From the NCBI RefSeq assembly GCF_001598915.1, contig NZ_BDAP01000001.1, positions 1,054,001 to 1,118,000 on the forward strand: a DNA stretch of 64,000 nt, in the 5' to 3' direction. The translations under genes and the position numbers were made by a program. How positions within the stretch are numbered: the first letter of the stretch is position 1; each line of letters begins with the position of its first letter. The stretch comes from Williamsia muralis NBRC 105860 (GTDB lineage Bacteria; Actinomycetota; Actinomycetes; Mycobacteriales; Mycobacteriaceae). The notes below the pieces were generated by a model that saw only the letters and a program-made list of their open reading frames with translations, was not told the DNA's origin and made no database searches. Below are positions 60,070 through 64,000 of this stretch, piece by piece.

Positions 60070-60129
60070 CCGTGGCGTCCGCTCGACGGGACTGTCGTCC
60101 GGCGGCCGGTTGTCCGAGGCCCGGGATAG

Positions 60130-60582
60130 ATGTCGGCCGTGACCTCTTCGTCGTCGGCGCGCCCCCGTTCGCCATTGCTGCAGGTGCGCCGGATCTGGGC
60201 CGAGCCGGAGGCTCAAGCCGATCTGCGCGGCCAGCAGGTGCTCGCGCGATTCCCCGACGCCGACATCATCGACGTCGAGTCGCACTGGCAGATCCCGTCG
60301 TTGCACGGCAGTGAGGGCAACGTCGATCGATGGGTGAGGGTCAAGACCGAAGATCTTGTCCTCGGTATGAAGAAGTCGCTGACGGCGCGACCCAACGGGA
60401 GGTCGGCTGACTGGATCGCGCCGTCGACGGCCAAGACTCCGGGCATCCAGCAGACCAAGCGGTCGCAGTCGGGCGGTATCAACGTGCGGTATCGCAACGC
60501 AGTCAAAGCCTACGCCGTGCACACAATGGTCGAGCTGATCGCGACGCACGCCCCGTGGCTGACTGTCCGCTATGCGTTCTGA
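60130..60582 (+). pseudogene. Spore-photoproduct-lyase family protein with radical-SAM core deleted
   Basis: 150 codons in one open frame. The first 100 residues match the N-terminus of actinobacterial SPL-family proteins (VRRIWAEPEA, SHWQIPSLHGSEGNV, ARPNGRSADWIAPSTA). In that family the next residues form the radical-SAM Cys cluster (ANGCAMACAYC). Here the sequence jumps at about 60430-60441 to the family's C-terminus (IQQTKRSQSGG, NVRYRN, LTVRYAF). About two thirds of a normal protein, including every cluster Cys, is absent. The frame is kept, so a small protein may be made, but it cannot be a radical-SAM enzyme. The 3' end overlaps the convergent kinase gene by 13 bp. Confidence 0.78.
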
Positions 60583-62096
60583 CCAGTCGGATCCGGATCG
60601 TCGCCGAGGGGGAGATGGAACTCGAACACGGCGCCGCGAGGGAAGTTCTCGCGCGCCGACAGGGTTCCACCCTGGCGGGTGATGATCCGGTGGCTCAGAG
60701 CCAGCCCGATGCCGTGGCCGGTCGACTTGTCGGTGAACGCGCCGTCGAAAATGCGGCCGGAAGGCATGTGTGACAAGCCTTTCCCTTGATCGGTGACGGT
60801 GAAGACGCCGAAGTCTCGCTCCCGCCGTACCGCCACCGACACCAATCGTTGCTCCGCCGGCCACTCCGCCATCTCCTCGATGGCGTTGAAACACAGGTTG
60901 AGCACCACCTGCCCGGTCAGCACCCGCTCGCACACCACTTCGACCGGGTCTTCGGCAGGTGCGTACTGCACGATGACCCCCCGTTCCCGGGCGCGCAGGT
61001 CGATGAAATAGGCACACTCCGCGACGATGTCGTTGAGGTCTGTGTGCTGCTGTGACTCCTCGAGAGTGGTGACGTACTCCCGGAGGCTCCGCACGATGTT
61101 GTTGGCCCGATCGAGTTGTCTGCGTGCATGTTCGAGCCCGCGGTGGATGTCTTCCTGCCCCGACTGGCTGTCGCCGAGGCGGCTCTGTGTACCCGCCAGG
61201 TAGTTGGTGGCGGCAGCGAGCGGCTGGGCGAGTTCATGAGCGATGGCCATGGCCATGTCGCCCATGGCGTTGTACCGGGCCAGATGATTGAGGTACTGGG
61301 CGTCACGGCGATGCGCTTGCTCGGTGAGGACGTGCTCGGTCACGTCATGACACAGCAGCAGCGAACCGCTCAGGTCGTTCTCGATCTCGATGTGCTGGCA
61401 ACTACCCGAATGCCAACGCACACGTCCACTCGGCAGAGCCAGCTCGTAGCGGATGCTCTCTGGCTCACCGTGGCGCGCTGTGCGCCCGAGCGCAGCCTGC
61501 ACGCTCTGCCGGGATTCTCCTGGACGGCAGAAGTTGATGAACTGTGCGCCGACCAGGTCGTCGACCGACGAGTCGAGCAACGCAGCCGCTGCCTCACTGG
61601 CGTACGTGATCAGGCCGTCGTCGTCGAGGACAAGAATGCCTTCGCTCATACTCCGTAAAAAGGCCGCCAGACGTGCCTCGGTTCTGGTGAGGTCGGCCTC
61701 TGTGCGCACCAGGTTGCTACGCATCAGCGCTTCGTGTTCGATGTCGCGGAACTGGACCATCACCACCGGTCGGGCGGACAGCTCGACGCGAATGGCGATC
61801 GCCTCGGTGAGGATGACCCGGCCGCTCTTGGCCCGGTACGCCCATTCGGTCACCGCCACACCGTTGTCCGCGGCATCCTGCAGCCATTGGCGGCCGACCG
61901 ACCGCCGGTACCGGCGTTCGCGGGCACTCATGTCCGGTGCCTTGAGGGGACGCAGTTCTTCCACACTGAACTCGAGGAGTTCGGCGGCCGCCGGGTTGGC
62001 CCACAGGATGTCTTTCGTCACCGCGTCGTGAACGAGGACGCAGTACCGCAGTGACCTGACCAGGCGCTCGTAGTCGCTTGCCGTCAATTCGGGCAC
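60570..62096 (-). CDS. PAS-PAS sensor histidine kinase (FixL-like)
   Basis: 508 residues, no membrane helices, so cytosolic. PAS1 about 10-125, a coiled linker, PAS2 about 145-258, and HisKA with His287 in AIAHELAQPLAAATNYL, the H-box type of FixL/TodS/StyS kinases. A HATPase_c domain follows (about 390-500) with NLCFNAIEEM (N-box), VTDQGKGL (G1) and GIGLALSH (G2). Two-PAS soluble kinases of this sort often sense redox state or aromatic ligands. Divergent from the iac-like operon (155-bp gap), so it is a candidate regulator; no response regulator lies in the window. Confidence 0.9.
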   Translation of the reverse strand: MPELTASDYERLVRSLRYCVLVHDAVTKDILWANPAAAELLEFSVEELRPLKAPDMSARERRYRRSVGRQWLQDAADNGVAVTEWAYRAKSGRVILTEAIAIRVELSARPVVMVQFRDIEHEALMRSNLVRTEADLTRTEARLAAFLRSMSEGILVLDDDGLITYASEAAAALLDSSVDDLVGAQFINFCRPGESRQSVQAALGRTARHGEPESIRYELALPSGRVRWHSGSCQHIEIENDLSGSLLLCHDVTEHVLTEQAHRRDAQYLNHLARYNAMGDMAMAIAHELAQPLAAATNYLAGTQSRLGDSQSGQEDIHRGLEHARRQLDRANNIVRSLREYVTTLEESQQHTDLNDIVAECAYFIDLRARERGVIVQYAPAEDPVEVVCERVLTGQVVLNLCFNAIEEMAEWPAEQRLVSVAVRRERDFGVFTVTDQGKGLSHMPSGRIFDGAFTDKSTGHGIGLALSHRIITRQGGTLSARENFPRGAVFEFHLPLGDDPDPTGQNA

Positions 62097-62181
62097 ATCC
62101 GCCTCCTTTGCAGGCCTTCAGCATCGGGTGCCCGGGGCCGGGGTGCAAGTAAGGAATTGCTTAGTCGCCACGCGGGAAGTC

Positions 62182-62199
62182 CCGATACCGCGGAATCGG
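62182..62199. promoter_or_regulatory. 18-bp near-perfect palindrome, candidate operator
   Basis: CCGATACCG-CGGAATCGG has one mismatched pair. It lies 53 bp upstream of the iacA-like start and 85 bp upstream of the kinase start, in the shared divergent promoter region. Suitable as a binding site for a dimeric regulator of the catabolic operon. Confidence 0.45.
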
Positions 62200-62251
62200 C
62201 CGCGTCCATAGCGTTTGCGGCAGAGCGATTTCGAACGAATGGGAGACAGCG

Positions 62252-63424
62252 ATGACGACCGAGAGCGTGACGCAGAAGGTGTCCGCGGAACCGGCGGGTC
62301 CGGCACGAGACGCGGCTTTTGATCACGCACTCGAGGTGCTCCGAGCACGTCGCGACGAGTTCAACGAGCAGCGATTTGTGCCGAAGGACTACATCGAACT
62401 CCTCAAGCGCGCCGGGATCTATCGGGCCTCCACGCCAGCGGCGTTCGGCGGTGAGCCAGTGCCGCCCGCCGACTTCATGCGACTGATCGAGCGTATCTCC
62501 GCTGTCGATCCGGCCACGGGATGGGTCTCGAGCTTCGGTTCAGCACTGGTCTACTTCGCGGCTCTGCCCGTCGAGACCCAGGAGAAGATCTATGCCGAAG
62601 GGCCCGATGTCGCCTATGCCGGTGGTCTTTTCCCGATGCAGAAGGCCGAGAAGGTCGACGGTGGCTTCGTCTGCTCGGGCGTATGGCAGTTCGCCAGCGG
62701 ATGCCGTGGCGCGGACATCCTGGGCATCGGACTCGTCGGTGGGCCGGACACCGGAGGCAAGCCACTGACCGCCCTCGTCCACCCCGACGATGTGGAGATC
62801 GTCGACAACTGGTCGGTGGCCGGGATGAAGGCCACCGGAAGCCACTCGATCCGCGCTGAGAGGCTGTTCGTCCCCGACGAGATGACCTTCGTCCGGGGCG
62901 GGGCTCCGCAGGTCGACGAACCCCTCACCCGGTATCCGTCGCTGGCCTACGCCGCGCAGGTGCTTGCGGTGGTGGCGCTGGGCGCGGCCAGGGGAGCTCT
63001 CGATCACGTCATCGAGGTGGGGGCGGCCAAGTCGTCCATCACCGGCGGTGAGGCCAAGGGCAATCGGCCCGCCTACAAGTCGGGAGTTGCCAAGGCAGAG
63101 GCGGAGTTGCGGTCGGCGCGCGCCTTCTTCTACGAGACCAGCGAGCAGGTATGGCGCAAAGCTGTTGCCGATGAGCCCATCTCGGACACGGACCGGGCGA
63201 TGTTGCGGCTGTGTGCAACACACGCCGCGCATGTCGGGCGTGCTGTGGTGCTGCAGGCGTTCGACCTTGCGGGCACCGGCGCGATCTACGAGACCCACCC
63301 ACTGCAGAGATATGTGCAGGACGCACTTGTCCCCGCACAGCACGCCATGCTGCAGACCCATACGTACGAGGCAGCCGGCGCGCTGATCCTCGGACTGGAC
63401 GCCGGGATTCCCAGCTTCCCCTGA
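62252..63424 (+). CDS. iacA: Acyl-CoA-dehydrogenase-like flavin monooxygenase (IacA-like)
   Basis: 390 residues. Group D flavin-dependent monooxygenase fold: PKDYIELLKRAGIYRASTPAAFGG, IERISAVDPATGWVSSFG, VCSGVWQFASGCRGADI, and a helical C-terminal domain with LCATHAAHVGRAVVLQAFDLAG. Relatives are HsaA, HpaB-type and IacA enzymes, which hydroxylate aromatics with reduced FMN/FAD from a separate reductase. The next gene encodes an IacB-like protein and then an SDR, the order of indole-3-acetate catabolic clusters. IacA starts the attack on indole or indole-3-acetate. An indole-only (ind/iif-type) pathway is the alternative. Confidence 0.8.
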   Translation: MTTESVTQKVSAEPAGPARDAAFDHALEVLRARRDEFNEQRFVPKDYIELLKRAGIYRASTPAAFGGEPVPPADFMRLIERISAVDPATGWVSSFGSALVYFAALPVETQEKIYAEGPDVAYAGGLFPMQKAEKVDGGFVCSGVWQFASGCRGADILGIGLVGGPDTGGKPLTALVHPDDVEIVDNWSVAGMKATGSHSIRAERLFVPDEMTFVRGGAPQVDEPLTRYPSLAYAAQVLAVVALGAARGALDHVIEVGAAKSSITGGEAKGNRPAYKSGVAKAEAELRSARAFFYETSEQVWRKAVADEPISDTDRAMLRLCATHAAHVGRAVVLQAFDLAGTGAIYETHPLQRYVQDALVPAQHAMLQTHTYEAAGALILGLDAGIPSFP

Positions 63425-63486
63425 ACCCTGCCTTCCCCAGGCATTGTGCAGCAGCAACATTCACCTCGACCAAGGAGTAGGACATC

Positions 63487-63852
63487 ATGGCCACCGAGCC
63501 GCTACGCACACTCTTCTGCATCGGCAACAACCAGAACTTCTTCGACCTGCCGAAGTCCGAGATCGGCCCCGTCTGGGTTGCCATCTCGACGATGCTGTCG
63601 AACCTCAAGAACATGGACGGCGTCGACATCATCGGCACGTTCGACGACGATTCGCACATGGTGGGACCGTCGGACGGTTGGCCGTGGACGTGTTACGTGC
63701 TGGCCGATGTGCGTGATCAGCCGACGGTCAAGGAAGCCTGCAACCTGCTTCGCACCACCATGATCGGCGAGTACGCCCTGTGGAAGTACTTCAAGATCGA
63801 GGCCCGGATGGGCCGCGAGTTGACGATTCGCGACGACGTCGCACTTGACTGA
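63487..63852 (+). CDS. iacB: IacB-like small protein of indole-acetate catabolism
   Basis: 121 residues; AAGGAG lies 7 nt before the ATG. RTLFCIGNNQNFFDL, IIGTFDDDSHMVGPS, WPWTCYVLADV and EACNLLRTT are the kind of conserved blocks found in IacB. That protein always accompanies IacA/IacE in indole-3-acetate degradation clusters and has no firmly known activity. The dimeric alpha-beta-barrel-like alternation suggests a small ligand-binding or isomerase-like protein. Second gene of the operon. Confidence 0.75.
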   Translation: MATEPLRTLFCIGNNQNFFDLPKSEIGPVWVAISTMLSNLKNMDGVDIIGTFDDDSHMVGPSDGWPWTCYVLADVRDQPTVKEACNLLRTTMIGEYALWKYFKIEARMGRELTIRDDVALD

Positions 63853-63882
63853 CCACACGAGCGCCGACCACGAGGTGAACCG

Positions 63883-64000
63883 ATGATGCGAGACGAGCAC
63901 GCCACCCAGACCGGTATCGCGGTGGTGACCGGGGCGGCAGGGGGAATGGGCCGCCACATTGCCAGCCGACTGCACGCGGACGGTCATCGAGTTCTCCTCA
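63883..64000 (+). CDS. Short-chain dehydrogenase (IacE-like), 5' part only
   Basis: The window ends 39 codons into this gene. MMRDEHATQTG leads into the SDR cofactor motif AVVTGAAGGMGRHIASRL (TGxxxGMG form) and DGHRVLL. Starts 30 nt after iacB, clearly the same operon. Position and family fit IacE, the dehydrogenase step of indole-3-acetate breakdown. The rest, including the catalytic Tyr-Lys, is outside the window. Confidence 0.75.
   Translation, partial: MMRDEHATQTGIAVVTGAAGGMGRHIASRLHADGHRVLL

Overview
The window is high-GC actinobacterial DNA. A cyclopropane/mycolic-acid methyltransferase, an MMPL exporter, a monomeric NADP isocitrate dehydrogenase, actinobacterial small-protein families (DUF5313-like, DUF3263-like) and a Lys/Glu/Asp/Phe tRNA block of the mycobacterial kind point to a mycolic-acid-containing member of the Mycobacteriales. 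Gordonia or Williamsia is my leaning, but the sequence alone does not prove a genus.

Layout. 0-6 kb: a secreted protein, a Ser/Thr kinase followed by a paralogue of its ectodomain, a secreted LVIVD beta-propeller and a DUF305 protein. 6-16 kb: housekeeping and small-molecule genes (hydrolase, MFS, purine permease, catalase-fold protein, HemK-like methyltransferase, CDGSH protein facing a haem-oxygenase-like di-iron oxidase, Nudix, SDR, SRPBCC, permuted NlpC/P60). 16.1-21.1 kb: a tightly overlapping five-gene operon of GH26 lipoprotein, GAF-PP2C phosphatase, cellulose-synthase-like GT2, STAS protein and anti-sigma kinase. It reads as a polysaccharide machine with its own partner-switching control. 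21-27.8 kb: esterase, an MMPL-PHP pair, TetR, and an MpaB-type oxygenase.

27,896-40,801 is an integrated mobile element flanked by a perfect 53-bp direct repeat of the 3' part of a tRNA-Lys(UUU) gene. It carries an XRE repressor, an HK97-like capsid protein, an excisionase, a prim-pol/AAA replication protein, an iteron-like repeat cluster, a serine recombinase and a tyrosine integrase. No terminase, portal, protease or tail gene is visible, so it resembles phiRv1/phiRv2-type mini-prophages or capsid-encoding satellites. Next to the tRNA end lies a three-gene operon (2TM protein, FlgT-C-like protein, DUF4062 protein) in the position where satellites carry anti-phage cargo. This is the best candidate for an undescribed system. 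Tandem 11-bp repeats with identical spacing near both ends are probable integrase arm sites.

40.8-52 kb: tRNA genes with a strong terminator, two EAL phosphodiesterases around a stand-alone ANTAR protein and an ATP-grasp gene, a divergent penicillin-binding-protein/serine-hydrolase pair, PadR, SelO and small membrane proteins. 52-64 kb: OhrR-type MarR, MFS, a mycolate-type methyltransferase with an enoyl-CoA hydratase, icd, a DinB protein, a spore-photoproduct-lyase relative that has lost its radical-SAM core, a PAS histidine kinase, and the beginning of an indole-3-acetate-type (iacA-iacB-SDR) catabolic operon that runs off the end.
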